DNA of 64,000 nt from Corynebacterium sp. CNCTC7651 (GCF_021496665.1 NZ_CP071246.1:2170001-2234000); one strand, 5' to 3'. Shown: positions 50,068 through 59,832, counted from the first letter of the stretch. Notes: generated by a model from the letters alone, not told the origin. Numbers and translations are program-made.

Positions 50068-50121
50068 GATCGTTCCTTTACCTACGGGGTGACGTGGATC
50101 CTGTGGTTGAGCCTAGTGCTC

Positions 50122-50409
50122 TTACTTGTCGGTACGCAGTACCTTCGTACGGAGCACGGTCTCGCTCAGGTTCAGAAGACGGTCAAGCTCGGCCACGGTG
50201 TCTGCACCGCACTCGAGGTTGATGACGGCGTAGATGCCCTCTTCCTTCTTGTTGATCGGGTACGCAAGGCGCTGCTTGCCCCACACATCAACCTTCTCCA
50301 CCTTGCCGTTGTCCTTGCGGACGGTCTCCAGGAACTTATCCAGGGACGGGGCAACGGTGCGCTCATCCTGCTGCGGATCGAGGATGATCATTACTTCGTA
50401 GTGACGCAC
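50122..50409 (-). CDS. rpsF: 30S ribosomal protein S6
   Basis: 95 residues if started at the GTG at 50409 ([12 protein letters not shown]), matching usual S6 length. An ATG at 50418 adds three residues but sits only 2 bases from the AGGAGG, while the GTG is 11 bases away. It binds S18 and 16S rRNA. It heads the rpsF-ssb-rplI operon. No rpsR is present between ssb and rplI, as in other corynebacteria. Confidence 0.95.
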   Translation of the reverse strand: MRHYEVMIILDPQQDERTVAPSLDKFLETVRKDNGKVEKVDVWGKQRLAYPINKKEEGIYAVINLECGADTVAELDRLLNLSETVLRTKVLRTDK

Positions 50410-50539
50410 GGACCTCATCACCTCCTATGGTCTTTGTATTGGTTTTCGGCCATCGCGCTTGCCGCAATGGCAGGAGGGTCGCTTACGTCAAGCAACCCTG
50501 CCAGCGTAGCGCAACCCCATAGCCAGGGAGAAATCCGTT

Positions 50540-50728
50540 TTAGGTCGGGTTGGGGACAGCCCCGAACAACGCCAGCCCCACTGGGACGAAGGTCATGAAC
50601 ACAAACGCCGCCACCCCGAGCCCAATCGCCAGCTGCTTACGTCCCTTCAGCGTGGCCATGAAACACGCCGCGAACAGCGCGAACCCGATGAAGATGGAGG
50701 CGATGCCCAGGATGGTGGTCGTTCCCAT
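50540..50728 (-). CDS. Small membrane protein downstream of the GT87-like gene
   Basis: 62 residues (MGTTTILGIASIFIGFALF...) with two membrane segments. GAGGAGCG precedes the ATG at 50728. Its start overlaps the last 82 bases of the glycosyltransferase frame, so either the two genes overlap or the upstream gene ends earlier. The family is not recognised. Confidence 0.6.
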   Translation of the reverse strand: MGTTTILGIASIFIGFALFAACFMATLKGRKQLAIGLGVAAFVFMTFVPVGLALFGAVPNPT

Positions 50729-52287
50729 CGCTCCTCAACAGGGGCTTTGTGCTTATCGACGTTCGTTTCCACCGCCGTTTCACCCTCCGCGGGCGTTTCG
50801 GTTGGGCTTAACCAGCCGTCGGCACGCGTGGCCCAGTCCTTCGGGAGGGTGAGCAGGGGGTCGTGCCCGTTGTGTGCGTCCGCAACCGGGTCGCGCGTGA
50901 GGCCGAACATTTGGCGGACCACCATGACCATGATCGCGATGATGAGCAGGTCGCGGGCGATGATGACGATGTTGAGCACCTCGCCCGGCAGGCCCAGGTT
51001 ATCCGTGCCCATCATGTGCCACATGAGGATGGGCCAGACCATCATGTCCACCGTCATCCACGTGAGCAACAGGCGCCAGTACGGCGCGGCGAGCACAGCC
51101 GGGACGATGAGCCAGATGGAGTACTGGGGGCTCCACACCTTGTTGAACAGCAGGAAGAAGCCCACGATGAGGGTGAGCAGCTCCGCCACGCGGGGCTCCT
51201 TCGGGGCCTTGAGGCCCAGGATCAGCACCGCGAGGCAGCCTAGCGCGAAGAGGACGAACGTGACGGCGTTCAGGATCACCGGAGTGCCGCCGCCGGTGTC
51301 AAAGCCGGTCCAGCCGAACGCGCGGGAGATGACGGCGTAGATGGTGGTCCACTCCCAGCCGCGCTCCGTGTTCAGGCGGTTGAACTCGCTCCACGCGTCC
51401 GGGTTGCGCAGGTACACCGGCAGGTTCACGGCCACCCAAGTGACTGCGGCGGCAACGGTCATCTTGATGAACGGCGCGAAGGTGCGCTTGCGAATCGCCA
51501 GCGTGAGGTATGCGCCCAGCACGAACAGCGGCCACAGCTTGAACGCGGTGCCAGCGCCGATGAGGAAACCCGCCAGCCAGAACTTCTTGTTCCGCGCGGC
51601 CAACAGCGCAGCGACAAGGAAGAAGATGGAGGGGATGTCCCAGTTAGTGAACGCGTGCATGATCAACAGTGGCGAGCCCACCACAAGCAGCGTGTCCCAG
51701 ATGCGGTTGCCGGCCAACTCAGCCACCATGCGGGCGGTGCACACCCAGATGATGGAAAGCACCAGCACTGTAATCCAGAAGTACCAGCCCACCTCCGGCA
51801 GCAGGCGGTCCGCCAAGAAGTAGGTGTTGCGGGAGATGAATGAGGTGAACTGCTGGAACAGCCCGGCGAGCACCGGGTACTCCATGTAGCGGGTCAGGCC
51901 GTCCTCCACCCAGGAGTAGTCGTACACAAACCCCGGCTGGTCCAGGCCGCGGGCGCCGTAAAGCGGGACGATGTCGTTGTAGCAGAACGAGGTGTACTGG
52001 CGGTTGCCGTCCCAGTTCAGCTGCAGCACGCCGTTATCGTCCGGGCGGCCAAGGGAGCAGTTGGCCTTGGATAGCCCGCCGAGGGCGAGGAAGGTGTAGG
52101 CCACCGCGAGGATGGCGCGCAGCGGCGTCCAGAACCGGGCGCGGCCGATCTGGGCAAAGCGTCCCATTGGCCCGCCGAGGAAGTTCACCCAGCCTCGAGC
52201 GAGCGGCTCGGTCAAACCCGGCTGGACGCGGTTGGCCGGGTCCGGCCAGGGCACGGTGCTGCGGTTGGTACTGCGATGCTGACCCAC
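50647..52287 (-). CDS. GT87-like (DUF2029) polyprenyl-phosphate-mannose-dependent glycosyltransferase
   Basis: 546 residues from the GTG at 52287 behind GAGAGGAA. About ten to twelve membrane segments are present, with a large loop after the first (GLSKANCSLGRPDD...YNDIVPLYGARGLD). The conserved acidic pair and the aromatic-rich segments fit GT-C mannosyltransferases that build lipomannan-type envelope glycans. The last about 15 residues (PPSWASPPSSSGSRC) look unlike the body and overlap the next gene, so a slightly earlier native end is possible. Confidence 0.78.
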   Translation of the reverse strand: MGQHRSTNRSTVPWPDPANRVQPGLTEPLARGWVNFLGGPMGRFAQIGRARFWTPLRAILAVAYTFLALGGLSKANCSLGRPDDNGVLQLNWDGNRQYTSFCYNDIVPLYGARGLDQPGFVYDYSWVEDGLTRYMEYPVLAGLFQQFTSFISRNTYFLADRLLPEVGWYFWITVLVLSIIWVCTARMVAELAGNRIWDTLLVVGSPLLIMHAFTNWDIPSIFFLVAALLAARNKKFWLAGFLIGAGTAFKLWPLFVLGAYLTLAIRKRTFAPFIKMTVAAAVTWVAVNLPVYLRNPDAWSEFNRLNTERGWEWTTIYAVISRAFGWTGFDTGGGTPVILNAVTFVLFALGCLAVLILGLKAPKEPRVAELLTLIVGFFLLFNKVWSPQYSIWLIVPAVLAAPYWRLLLTWMTVDMMVWPILMWHMMGTDNLGLPGEVLNIVIIARDLLIIAIMVMVVRQMFGLTRDPVADAHNGHDPLLTLPKDWATRADGWLSPTETPAEGETAVETNVDKHKAPVEERWERPPSWASPPSSSGSRCSRRVSWPR

Positions 52288-52303
52288 GACGTTCCTCTCC
52301 CAG

Positions 52304-54553
52304 CTACTGCTGCAACACTTGGTTCAGGCCCTCAAGCACGCCGCCGATTGCGTCCGAAATCGGACCCGGCGCGGGCGCAGGTGCGGGCAGCGGCGGAGGT
52401 GCCGGAGCCGGGGCCGGTGCCGGAGCGGGCGCAGGTGCAGGGGCCGGGGCCGGCTGGTGCTCCGGCTCCGGTGCCGGCTCCGCGGAGGACGGCTGGGCGG
52501 CCGGGACCTGGCTAGGCACCGGCACGTACGTGGTGTACTCCAGGCCGCCGAGGTTGGTGCCGCCGGAGTACGGCTCCACGCCCCAGTACACCGGGGAGGC
52601 GGTGGGGAATTCAAGCGCCTCCTGGCCCTCCAGCGTGGTGTCCAGGACATCCTTCCAAATGCGGGCCGGCGTGGAGGAGCCGAACATGTTGCCGCCCCAC
52701 TCGTTGAAGATCGGGGAGGTGTTGTCCGCGGTGCCCACCCACACGGCCACGGCAAGCTGCGGGGTGGCACCCACCATCCAGGCATCCTTGTTCATGCCCG
52801 TGTCGCCCAACTGGGCGGTACCGGTCTTGGCGGCGGACGGGCGGCCGCCTTCCAGCGTGGCGTTGGAGTACCCCACCACGGCCTGCATGGCCTGAATGAC
52901 GTTGTCCGCCACCTGCTCCGCCACGCGGCGCTCCGAATAAGCCTCATCCGCCTGGTAGAGCACCTCGCCCATCGCGTCGGTCACGCTCTCCACAAAGTGG
53001 GTGGGGTGGTACACGCCACGGTCGGCCAACGTGGCCATGGCCGTCGCCATGTCCAGCACGCGGGACTGGTACTGGCCCAGCACGATGCCCTCGTAGGGCT
53101 CCCCACCATTCTCGCGCAGCGTGACGGGGACACCCGGGATGGAGCGCGCGACACCCAGCGCGTGCGCCATATCCGCCGTGTCCATCGTCTTGTCATCCAG
53201 GTCATCCTGGATGCGCATGAACGCGGTGTTGGAGGAAGTGCGCACGGCATCTGCAACGGTGAGCATGCCGCCGCCACCGCCGTCCCAGTTGGTCACCTCG
53301 ATGTCGCCCGGCAGAGTCACCGGGGAAGAATCAAACTGCGCATCCAGCGGGATACCCTGCTGCAGCGCGGCGGCCAGCGCGAAGATCTTGAAGGTCGAGC
53401 CGGTCTGCAGGCCGGCGTTGGCGTAATCCCAACCACTCGGGTCATCGCCGCCGTAGTAGGCGCGCACTGCACCCGTCGCCGGATCGATGGCAACCACGCC
53501 GGTGCGGGCGTCGTCCTGCAGCTTGGCAAGGTGGTCCGCGGAGATGCGCTCCACGTTCGCCTGCATGTCCGCATCGATGGTGGTGGTGATCTGCAGGCCG
53601 CGCTTGGTCAGGTCATCTTCGGTGATGCCCAGCGCCTGCAGCTCCGCGATCACCTGGTTCTTGATCAGGCCGTTCGGGCCGGTCGCCTCGGTGTAGGCGG
53701 AGTAGGAGGCCGGGTCCCGCGTCTCCGGGTAGGTCAGCGTCGCACGCTCCTCCTGGTTCAGCACACCCATGTCCACCAGGCCGTCCATCACGTACCCCCA
53801 GCGCGCCTGGGCGCCTTCCGGGTTGGTCCACGGATCGAGCTGGCTGGGCAGCTGGATGGAGGCGGCGAGCACACCAGCTTCCTCCAAGTTCAGCTCGCTC
53901 ACCGGCTTGCCAAAGAATGCGTGCGCCGCGGCCTCCACGCCGTACGCGTTGCGGCCGAAGTACACCGTGTTCAGGTAGGCGGTGAGGATGTCTTCCTTGC
54001 TCCACTCATTGGTCATTTTCACCGAGTAGACCAGCTCGCGCGCCTTGCGCTCGTAAGAGTGCTCGTTGCCCACAATGGCGTTCTTCACGTACTGCTGCGT
54101 GATGGTGGAGCCGCCGCCGGCGGAGGCGTTGCCGGTCAGCTGCCCCAGAGCCGCACGTGCGAAGCCGGTGAAGGAGAAGCCGGAGTTTTCCCAGAAGTCA
54201 CGGTCTTCCGCGGCCAGCACCGCGTTCTGCACCTCTTCCGGAATGGCATCCAGGGTGACTTGTTCGCGGTTGCCCTCCGGCGGGACGATGCGGGCCAGCT
54301 CCTCTTCACCATCGTTGAAGTAGATGCTGGAGATCTGCGCCGTCTCAATCTCATTTGGCTGCGGCACGACAGCCTGGGAGTACGCGTAGCCGAACCAGGT
54401 CAGGGGAATCGCGGCAAGCATCAGCAGGAACAGCAGCGCGGCAAGCACCCACTGCCACGCGCGGGACCGCTTCTTCTTTTTCACGACAGTGCTGCCGCCC
54501 CCAGAAGCCGCCTTGGTGGATGATGTTTTCTCTGTCACACGCTTGTCCTGCAC
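52304..54553 (-). CDS. ponA: Class A penicillin-binding protein
   Basis: 749 residues from the GTG at 54553; a GTG at 54538 is an alternative. A basic cytosolic tail and one membrane helix precede a GT51 transglycosylase (AAEDRDFWENSGFS, STITQQYVKN, AYLNTVYFGRNAYGVEAA). The transpeptidase follows with STFK, SSNTAF and AKTGTAQ motifs. A Pro-Ala-rich tail (APAPAPA) ends the protein and may span the wall. It polymerises and cross-links peptidoglycan. The glycosyltransferase gene starts 17 bp downstream, so they may be cotranscribed. Confidence 0.95.
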   Translation of the reverse strand: MQDKRVTEKTSSTKAASGGGSTVVKKKKRSRAWQWVLAALLFLLMLAAIPLTWFGYAYSQAVVPQPNEIETAQISSIYFNDGEEELARIVPPEGNREQVTLDAIPEEVQNAVLAAEDRDFWENSGFSFTGFARAALGQLTGNASAGGGSTITQQYVKNAIVGNEHSYERKARELVYSVKMTNEWSKEDILTAYLNTVYFGRNAYGVEAAAHAFFGKPVSELNLEEAGVLAASIQLPSQLDPWTNPEGAQARWGYVMDGLVDMGVLNQEERATLTYPETRDPASYSAYTEATGPNGLIKNQVIAELQALGITEDDLTKRGLQITTTIDADMQANVERISADHLAKLQDDARTGVVAIDPATGAVRAYYGGDDPSGWDYANAGLQTGSTFKIFALAAALQQGIPLDAQFDSSPVTLPGDIEVTNWDGGGGGMLTVADAVRTSSNTAFMRIQDDLDDKTMDTADMAHALGVARSIPGVPVTLRENGGEPYEGIVLGQYQSRVLDMATAMATLADRGVYHPTHFVESVTDAMGEVLYQADEAYSERRVAEQVADNVIQAMQAVVGYSNATLEGGRPSAAKTGTAQLGDTGMNKDAWMVGATPQLAVAVWVGTADNTSPIFNEWGGNMFGSSTPARIWKDVLDTTLEGQEALEFPTASPVYWGVEPYSGGTNLGGLEYTTYVPVPSQVPAAQPSSAEPAPEPEHQPAPAPAPAPAPAPAPAPAPPPLPAPAPAPGPISDAIGGVLEGLNQVLQQ

Positions 54554-54642
54554 CTGTTAGCCACCTGCGCGCACCCGGGCCCGGGCATGGCAGGCGAAGA
54601 GCCCACAATTACTCCCCGATACCCTACCTGCCCCAATGGGCT

Positions 54643-55005
54643 TCACACTACTGGCGTTGCTGTGACTTCCTTGAGCAGATAATTCCACTTGCAGTGCCCG
54701 CACACCTCTACTACGTGCACAGTTATGGGTCCAACTTCGGCGACAAGGCGGGCAATTTCACCGTCGTCACGCGCGGTGCCGCTGCGGCGGCCCAGGCGCT
54801 CGCCGTACACCCACTTCACGTCCCGCATCTCGCGCTCGCAAATGGGGCACACGCGTGACGACGGCTGCCCGTGGTACTCCGCCGCAGCTCTGAGAAGGAA
54901 GTCGGCGTCACAGTAATCGTCGATAAGCAAGTGCCCCTGACGCAGCTGGCGCAAGGTGTCGCGGCGCTGCAGTTCGTGGGAGATCTCGTGGGTGAATTTG
55001 ATCAT
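54643..55005 (-). CDS. DUF5318 family protein
   Basis: 120 residues from the ATG at 55005 (MIKFTHEISHELQRR). CPICEREMRDVKWVYGERLG and CGHCKWNYL supply two Cys-x2-Cys pairs that form a zinc ribbon. This is the actinobacterial DUF5318 family, of unknown function, often encoded beside ponA. No Shine-Dalgarno sequence is seen before the start, so translation may be leaderless. It is divergent from the MarR gene. Confidence 0.85.
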   Translation of the reverse strand: MIKFTHEISHELQRRDTLRQLRQGHLLIDDYCDADFLLRAAAEYHGQPSSRVCPICEREMRDVKWVYGERLGRRSGTARDDGEIARLVAEVGPITVHVVEVCGHCKWNYLLKEVTATPVV

Positions 55006-55099
55006 GTTTAGGAGGGGAAACAATTGGTGTTGCTAAGCTTATGCGCTTGAGAGCGGTGCGGTGTTCGCGGCCCGCCACAGTAATACAGGAGGTAGGCCG

Positions 55100-55678
55100 A
55101 TGGCACCCACCGGTGAGACTCGCCCGGATCCGCTGGTGATTGCGGAGCAGATCCGGCCCGCGATTACCCGCCTGTACGTCAGCTACTTCCGCACCGCGGA
55201 TCACTCCAGCCTCACCGGGCCGCAACTGTCCATCATGCACCGTATTGCGGACCACGGGCCGATGCGCGTGCGCCAGCTCGCCGATGCCGAGGGCGTGCGC
55301 ATGCCCACCGCCTCCAACACCATTAACCAGCTGGAGGAGCGAGGGCTGGTCTACCGCGTCCGCGCCGAGCAGGACCGCCGCGGCGTACTGGTGGAGCTGA
55401 CTGACCTGGGGCGGGAAGAGCTCCAGCGCGTGGGCGGCGAGCGCAACCGCTACGTTGCAGAGATGCTTGCCACGCTTGACGACGAATACTTGCACCAAGT
55501 CGCCCAAGCCGCCGACGCCATCAATGCTCTGGAGGTTGAGGCTGGGGAGGTTGAGGCCGGGGAGGTTGAGGCCGGGGATGCCGAGGCCGGGGAGGTTGAG
55601 GCCGGGGCCGCGGCACCGGAAGACGGGGCTGGTGGCGCGGCACCGGAAGACGGGGCTGGTGGCGAGGCCGCCAAGTAG
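55100..55678 (+). CDS. MarR-family regulator with a repetitive acidic tail
   Basis: 192 residues from the ATG at 55100 behind AGGAGGTAGG. The winged helix (SIMHRIADHGPMRVRQLADAEGVRMPTASNTINQLEERGLV) and wing (EQDRRGVLVELTDLGREEL) are standard MarR. After about residue 145 the tail consists of EVEAG units and two copies of AAPEDGAGG, an unusual low-complexity acidic extension of about 45 residues. It is divergent from DUF5318 and upstream of a USP-like gene. Confidence 0.9.
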   Translation: MAPTGETRPDPLVIAEQIRPAITRLYVSYFRTADHSSLTGPQLSIMHRIADHGPMRVRQLADAEGVRMPTASNTINQLEERGLVYRVRAEQDRRGVLVELTDLGREELQRVGGERNRYVAEMLATLDDEYLHQVAQAADAINALEVEAGEVEAGEVEAGDAEAGEVEAGAAAPEDGAGGAAPEDGAGGEAAK

Positions 55679-55738
55679 TCTCGGCAGGAATTGCGAAAAT
55701 TGGGTTTCCAAGGTTACATCCGCGTAAACTGACGCGCG

Positions 55739-56710
55739 ATGGGAAACCGCTCCTTTACCACGGATCTTGCAGAGCTGCCGGATAACGGCCAGGCACTGCG
55801 CATTGTCGTTGGTTGGGACGCGATGAGCACCGAGGCCGTGGAATTCGCCGCTTGGCTTGGCCGTTCCCTGCCGGTGAAGGTTCAGGTAGTTTCCGCCGTC
55901 GAGAGCTCTTGGCCCAAGCCCATCAGCGAGAAGAAGTACCGCAAGTGGTTCAAGGAACGCAGCTCCGAATTTGAGGCCCAGGCGAAGAAGGTGCTCAAGG
56001 CGTACGTGCCGCGGCAGCAGTGGGCGAAGGAGGCCTGCCACCTGACCGAACGCACCGACGTGGTGAATTCCCTGTACACCTCCGCCGAGGAACTGTCCGC
56101 GGACATGATTGTGCTGGGCTCGAAGGCGAAGACGGCGAAGAGCCGGTTCCGGCCGTCCTCCATTGCGGATGCGCTGATGCACTCCTCCCCTGTGCCGCTC
56201 GGCCTGGCGCCGAAGGGCGTGCACCTGTCCCGCAAAGGCATCACGCGTGTGACGTACGCGCTGGTGGAATCGTCCAAGTCCGCCACGCCGAAGGGTGAGG
56301 GCCGCTTCTCCGGACTCCCCTATGCTGCCACGCTGGCCTGCGTGCTCGGCGTGCCGCTGCGCATCATTGCCTTCTCCCCCGTCGAGCAGTCCGCCGACTT
56401 TACCGACGAGGCCGCCGAGTGGAACGAAACCACCCTCGGCCTTCTGGACCGCGCCCGCGACCAGGCCTACGGCGTCGCCGCCGCAATCAACCAGGACGCC
56501 GCCGACACCTTCGACGTCCACAGCTTCGTCGCCTCCGGCAAGGGCTGGAAACGCTCCATCGACTCGGTGAAGTGGAAAAAGGGGGACCTGATGTGCATCG
56601 GCTCCCAGCCGTCCGACCAGCTCAAACGCGTGTTCGTCGGCTCCCGTGAGGGCGAGTTCATCCGCTTCGCCCCCGTGCCCGTGATCATCTACCCGCGGGG
56701 CACGAGCTAG
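55739..56710 (+). CDS. Two-domain universal stress protein-like protein
   Basis: 323 residues. The first domain starts IVVGWDAMSTEAVEFAAWL and ends near IVLGSKAKTAKSRFRPSSIADALMH. The second ends CIGSQPSDQLKRVFVGSREGEFIRFAPVPVIIYP. Both follow the USP alpha/beta fold, but the glycine motif for ATP binding is degenerate. It lies 60 bp after the MarR gene and may be controlled by it. Confidence 0.8.
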   Translation: MGNRSFTTDLAELPDNGQALRIVVGWDAMSTEAVEFAAWLGRSLPVKVQVVSAVESSWPKPISEKKYRKWFKERSSEFEAQAKKVLKAYVPRQQWAKEACHLTERTDVVNSLYTSAEELSADMIVLGSKAKTAKSRFRPSSIADALMHSSPVPLGLAPKGVHLSRKGITRVTYALVESSKSATPKGEGRFSGLPYAATLACVLGVPLRIIAFSPVEQSADFTDEAAEWNETTLGLLDRARDQAYGVAAAINQDAADTFDVHSFVASGKGWKRSIDSVKWKKGDLMCIGSQPSDQLKRVFVGSREGEFIRFAPVPVIIYPRGTS

Positions 56711-56798
56711 GCGGGTTGGGTCTGGGCTGGGCCGGGTCTGGGATTGCCGGGGTCTGCTGGGCTAGGCCCCGGGCCCCGGGCGTGCCGGGCCGGAGCCA

Positions 56799-56863
56799 CC
56801 CGGCACCCCTCCCTGAGTCGCCCGGCACCCCTCCCGGAGTCGCCCGGCACCCCTCCTGGAGCC
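56799..56863. repeat. Three tandem 22-bp repeats
   Basis: Units start at 56799, 56821 and 56843 with the consensus CCCGGCACCCCTCC-GAGTCG and differ at a few positions. They abut copy B of the palindromic element. The 340-base interval 56711-57048 contains no convincing gene. Confidence 0.8.
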
Positions 56864-56934
56864 AAAGTTCCTCAAGTTCTGCACTCACCTGGGCTGATAG
56901 ACCGGTTCGCGCGCGAGTCGGCAAACTTATGCTC
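56859..56934. repeat. Palindromic interspersed element, copy B
   Basis: Arms GAGCCAAAGTT (left) and AACTTATGCTC (right) pair at 9 of 11 positions. On the minus strand it aligns with copy A at 48286-48361 over its full length. The second outer pair is C-G in copy A and A-T in copy B, a compensated change. Confidence 0.65.
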
Positions 56935-57048
56935 TTCTCAGGTACGGGTCACCGGCAGCCCAGGCGCCCAGGCCCCCAGGCCCAGGACCCGGACCCCGAG
57001 ACCGGCAGCTCGCAACCCCACCTCCGCAGAGGGCTACAGTTGGGTGCC

Positions 57049-57531
57049 ATGGCCCAGATGCGCGAACACCCGGAAAATGATCTCCACTCCGGCCAGGACA
57101 GGTTCAGCCGCGTGCCGCCGGAGCCGCAATCATTCGACGACCTCGCCGACCAGCCGGATCCCCTCATTACCGCCGAGCGCAACCGCGCCTCCACCCGCAA
57201 CGCGCTGCTCTACGCCGCCGCGACCGTGGGCATCACGCTCGCGTTCGGGCTCGTGCTGGCACTCATCTCCCGCGTCCAGGGCGGCCCGCTTTGCGACGCC
57301 GGACAAGCAACCTGGCTCTGCACCCCCACCTGGCGCACATGGTGGGCAATCCTTACATCCATCCCACCGGTGGCGATGCTGATCGGTTGCGCGGTGATTA
57401 TGGTTCGCAAACTCAACCGCTACGAACGCTGGATGCCCTGGATGGGCGTGTTTTGGCTGCCCATCGTGCCGTTCACGATGGTTTGGCTGATCATTACGGT
57501 GGGAATCCTAGCCCTCGACGCCACCGGGTAG
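57049..57531 (+). CDS. Hypothetical membrane protein
   Basis: 160 residues from the ATG at 57049. A polar N-terminal 45 residues ([19 protein letters not shown]) is followed by three membrane segments near residues 52-72, 95-115 and 135-157. A pair of cysteines lies in the first extracytoplasmic loop ([12 protein letters not shown]). The family is not recognised. Its end overlaps the convergent rhodanese gene by 24 bp. Confidence 0.65.
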   Translation: MAQMREHPENDLHSGQDRFSRVPPEPQSFDDLADQPDPLITAERNRASTRNALLYAAATVGITLAFGLVLALISRVQGGPLCDAGQATWLCTPTWRTWWAILTSIPPVAMLIGCAVIMVRKLNRYERWMPWMGVFWLPIVPFTMVWLIITVGILALDATG

Positions 57532-58422
57532 CGGGGCCCTCCCGGCCGCCACGCACTCCCCGCAATACGGGTTCTTTTCCCGGCAGTCCGGGCAGCTCAA
57601 GTACTGGTGGCGGCACTCCGGCTCGTTTGCGCAGTTGTAGAACTGGTTGGTGGCCGCGCCGCAGTGGACGCAGTGGCCCAGCTGCACATAGTTCGGGTCG
57701 TCGGGCGCGCCGAACTCGGTGTGCATGCGGTCGTCGAAGACGTAGAGGGAACCTTCCCACAGCCCGGAGTTTCCGTACTTCTCGCCGTAGCGGACAATGC
57801 CGCCGTCGATTTGGTATACCTCTTCGAACCCGCGGTTCTTCATCAACGGTGTGAGCACTTCGCAGCGGATGCCGCCGGTGCAGTAGGCGATGACGGGCTT
57901 GTCCTTCATCCAGTCATACTTGCCGCTTTCCAGCTCGCGGATGAAGTCGTGCGTCGTCTCCACATCTGGGACTACCGCGTTCTTGAACTTGCCAATCTCC
58001 GCCTCGCGGGCGTTGCGGCCATCGAAAAACACCACGTCCGGGTTCTGCGCCACCAGTTCGTTGACCTGCTCCGGTGTGAGGTGGGTGCCGCCGCCGATCA
58101 CGCCATCTTGATCAACCTTCAGCTCGCCCGGCGCGCCGAACGCTACGATCTCCTCGCGCACCTTGACGCTGAGCTTGGGAAAGTCCGCGGCACTGCCGTC
58201 GGACCACTTGAACTCGATGCCGCGGAAGTACTCCTTGGTCTTCTTCACGTAGGTCTTGCACGCCTGCATGTCCCCGCCCACGGTGCCGTTGATGCCATGC
58301 TCGGAGATGAGGATCCTGCCCGTCAGCCCCAGCCCCTCGCAGAGGTCGCGCTGCCACAGCCGCACGGCCTCAGGGTCCGCGATGGGCTGGAATTTGTAGT
58401 AGAGCAGGATTTTTCCGGTCAT
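57508..58422 (-). CDS. trhO: TrhO/YceA-type rhodanese-related protein
   Basis: 304 residues from the ATG at 58422 ([11 protein letters not shown]). A ferredoxin-like N-terminal domain ([19 protein letters not shown]) precedes a rhodanese domain with the catalytic Cys in [10 protein letters not shown]. The C-terminal CVHCGA...[17 protein letters not shown]...CGEC provides zinc-binding cysteines. TrhO proteins hydroxylate uridine 34 of some tRNAs, which fits this layout. The upstream frame to 58722 overlaps the deacetylase gene and is rejected. Confidence 0.9.
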   Translation of the reverse strand: MTGKILLYYKFQPIADPEAVRLWQRDLCEGLGLTGRILISEHGINGTVGGDMQACKTYVKKTKEYFRGIEFKWSDGSAADFPKLSVKVREEIVAFGAPGELKVDQDGVIGGGTHLTPEQVNELVAQNPDVVFFDGRNAREAEIGKFKNAVVPDVETTHDFIRELESGKYDWMKDKPVIAYCTGGIRCEVLTPLMKNRGFEEVYQIDGGIVRYGEKYGNSGLWEGSLYVFDDRMHTEFGAPDDPNYVQLGHCVHCGAATNQFYNCANEPECRHQYLSCPDCREKNPYCGECVAAGRAPLPGGVEG

Positions 58423-58432
58423 ACCAGGAAGT

Positions 58433-59152
58433 TTAAAGCGGGTATGCCTTGAACAAAATCGCGTGCCCTGTGCCGTCGTCAAGCAGGGAAGCCCCCTGCT
58501 CCGCCATGCCTCCCACCAGCTCGCTGCCGGCGGGGTGGTCCGGGAGGGCGGAGAAGTAGGCCTCGTGCGCGTCGAGGGAAGCCGCGCCCTTCTCCACGTG
58601 GTGCGGCTCCAGCGCCACCGCAACGTCCGGCTCGGCGTGGCCGCTGACCAGCAGCAATCGAGCCTGGTGGCGCTCGCCGGCCTCGGGGAAGACGAACTCG
58701 TTGCCCGCGTCGCGCGCGGCATCCAACGCGGCGAGGCCTGCCACCCGGTGGTCCGCCTGGTTCAGGCCCCACGGCGCGACGATGTCCCAGGACTGGGTCA
58801 CAATCACACTCGGGCGGCGGGAGCGGATGACGGTAGCAATCGCCTCGCGCAGCTCCAGCGAAGACGTCAACGTGCCGTCTGCCTGGCCTGGCAGGTCCAG
58901 AAACTCCAGGTCGCGGGCGTCGACGATGTCGCAGGCGTGGCGCTGCTCCGCCGTGCGGATGCGGGCCGTCTCCCCCGGATCCATGCCGGCAATGCCGTGC
59001 TCTCCGCGCGTGATCAGCAGGTAATCCACGGGGATGCCGGCCTCGGTCCACTTGGCCACCGCGGCGGACGCGCCGTACTCCATGTCGTCCGGGTGGGCGA
59101 CCACCGCGAGGACGCTATCGCCCGCTTCGAGCTCCAACCGCTCCACCGCCAT
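58433..59152 (-). CDS. PIG-L family deacetylase
   Basis: 239 residues. The zinc motif AHPDDMEYG near residue 19 and NQADHR near residue 131 define the LmbE/PIG-L fold, which removes N-acetyl groups from sugar conjugates such as those in mycothiol metabolism. Which substrate it uses is not indicated. Its ATG overlaps the stop of the HTH gene upstream by one base, so the two are coupled. Confidence 0.9.
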   Translation of the reverse strand: MAVERLELEAGDSVLAVVAHPDDMEYGASAAVAKWTEAGIPVDYLLITRGEHGIAGMDPGETARIRTAEQRHACDIVDARDLEFLDLPGQADGTLTSSLELREAIATVIRSRRPSVIVTQSWDIVAPWGLNQADHRVAGLAALDAARDAGNEFVFPEAGERHQARLLLVSGHAEPDVAVALEPHHVEKGAASLDAHEAYFSALPDHPAGSELVGGMAEQGASLLDDGTGHAILFKAYPL

Positions 59153-59502
59153 TAGCGCTTCTGTTCCATGCGCTGCTTGTACTCAATCGCGTCGCGCGTG
59201 TACACGCGGCGGTGGGTGCCCACTTTGTGGCCGGTCAGGCGGCCGTCGTCAATAAGCTTCACCACAAACGGGCGCGAGACACCCAGGAACTTCGCTACCT
59301 GCTGGGTTGTCATCTCATCCTCCGGCTCCGGGGAGCGCACGAGGCGGCCTTCCGCAATGTCTTCGAGAATATTGCGGATCCAGATGGCCGTATCTTTGGG
59401 CACGGTCACGTCTGCGCGCGATTCGGCGCGGGCGTTGGCCAGGTTGCCATTCAGTTCGGCGAGAGCTTGCTCAACCGGCGAGAGCGCTGATTTGTTGTCC
59501 AT
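59152..59502 (-). CDS. Excisionase-type helix-turn-helix DNA-binding protein
   Basis: 116 residues from the ATG at 59502 (MDNKSALSPVEQ); the frame is open upstream without a supported start. The C-terminal half is a MerR/excisionase-like domain (MTTQQVAKFLGVSRPFVVKLIDDGRLTGHKVGTHRRVYTRDAIEY). The N-terminal half resembles the helical part of Phd-like antitoxins of this class, but no PIN-toxin gene follows; the next gene is the deacetylase. A free-standing regulator is likely. Confidence 0.82.
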   Translation of the reverse strand: MDNKSALSPVEQALAELNGNLANARAESRADVTVPKDTAIWIRNILEDIAEGRLVRSPEPEDEMTTQQVAKFLGVSRPFVVKLIDDGRLTGHKVGTHRRVYTRDAIEYKQRMEQKR

Positions 59503-59574
59503 GTCGCCCACCCTAGAGGCCAACCGAACCGAGCGCAACAGGTGCATTAAACGAACACTTGGAAAGAGGTCACA

Positions 59575-59832
59575 TTGGACACCGCGGAACACGCGTGGAA
59601 CGCCCGGCGCGTCGAGCTCATGGACGTAGTGGCGGCCCTGCTACCCGCGCTGTTGACGGCAGCCGTGGCACTTGGCGCCGCCAAACTCATCGGCGCATCC
59701 GGCCTGAACATCACCGTCACCGGCCCCGGCTTGGTTGCGGTTGAACTCGCTATGGTCGGTGCAGCCGTCGCGCACATGATCCCGCCGGTCATGCTGGCAT
59801 CCAGCGCGCTGGTCGTGGGGCTTTTTGCTTGA
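59575..59832 (+). CDS. Small hydrophobic protein
   Basis: 85 residues from a TTG at 59575 behind AAAGAGG. Two or three hydrophobic stretches lie near residues 20-40, 48-65 and 68-85. It is divergent from the HTH gene. I do not recognise a family; the start choice is uncertain. Confidence 0.5.
   Translation: MDTAEHAWNARRVELMDVVAALLPALLTAAVALGAAKLIGASGLNITVTGPGLVAVELAMVGAAVAHMIPPVMLASSALVVGLFA

Noticed and set aside
52319..54523. 734-residue open frame on the plus strand
   Set aside because: It is antisense to ponA and Arg/Gly/His-rich, as expected of a shadow frame in high-GC DNA.
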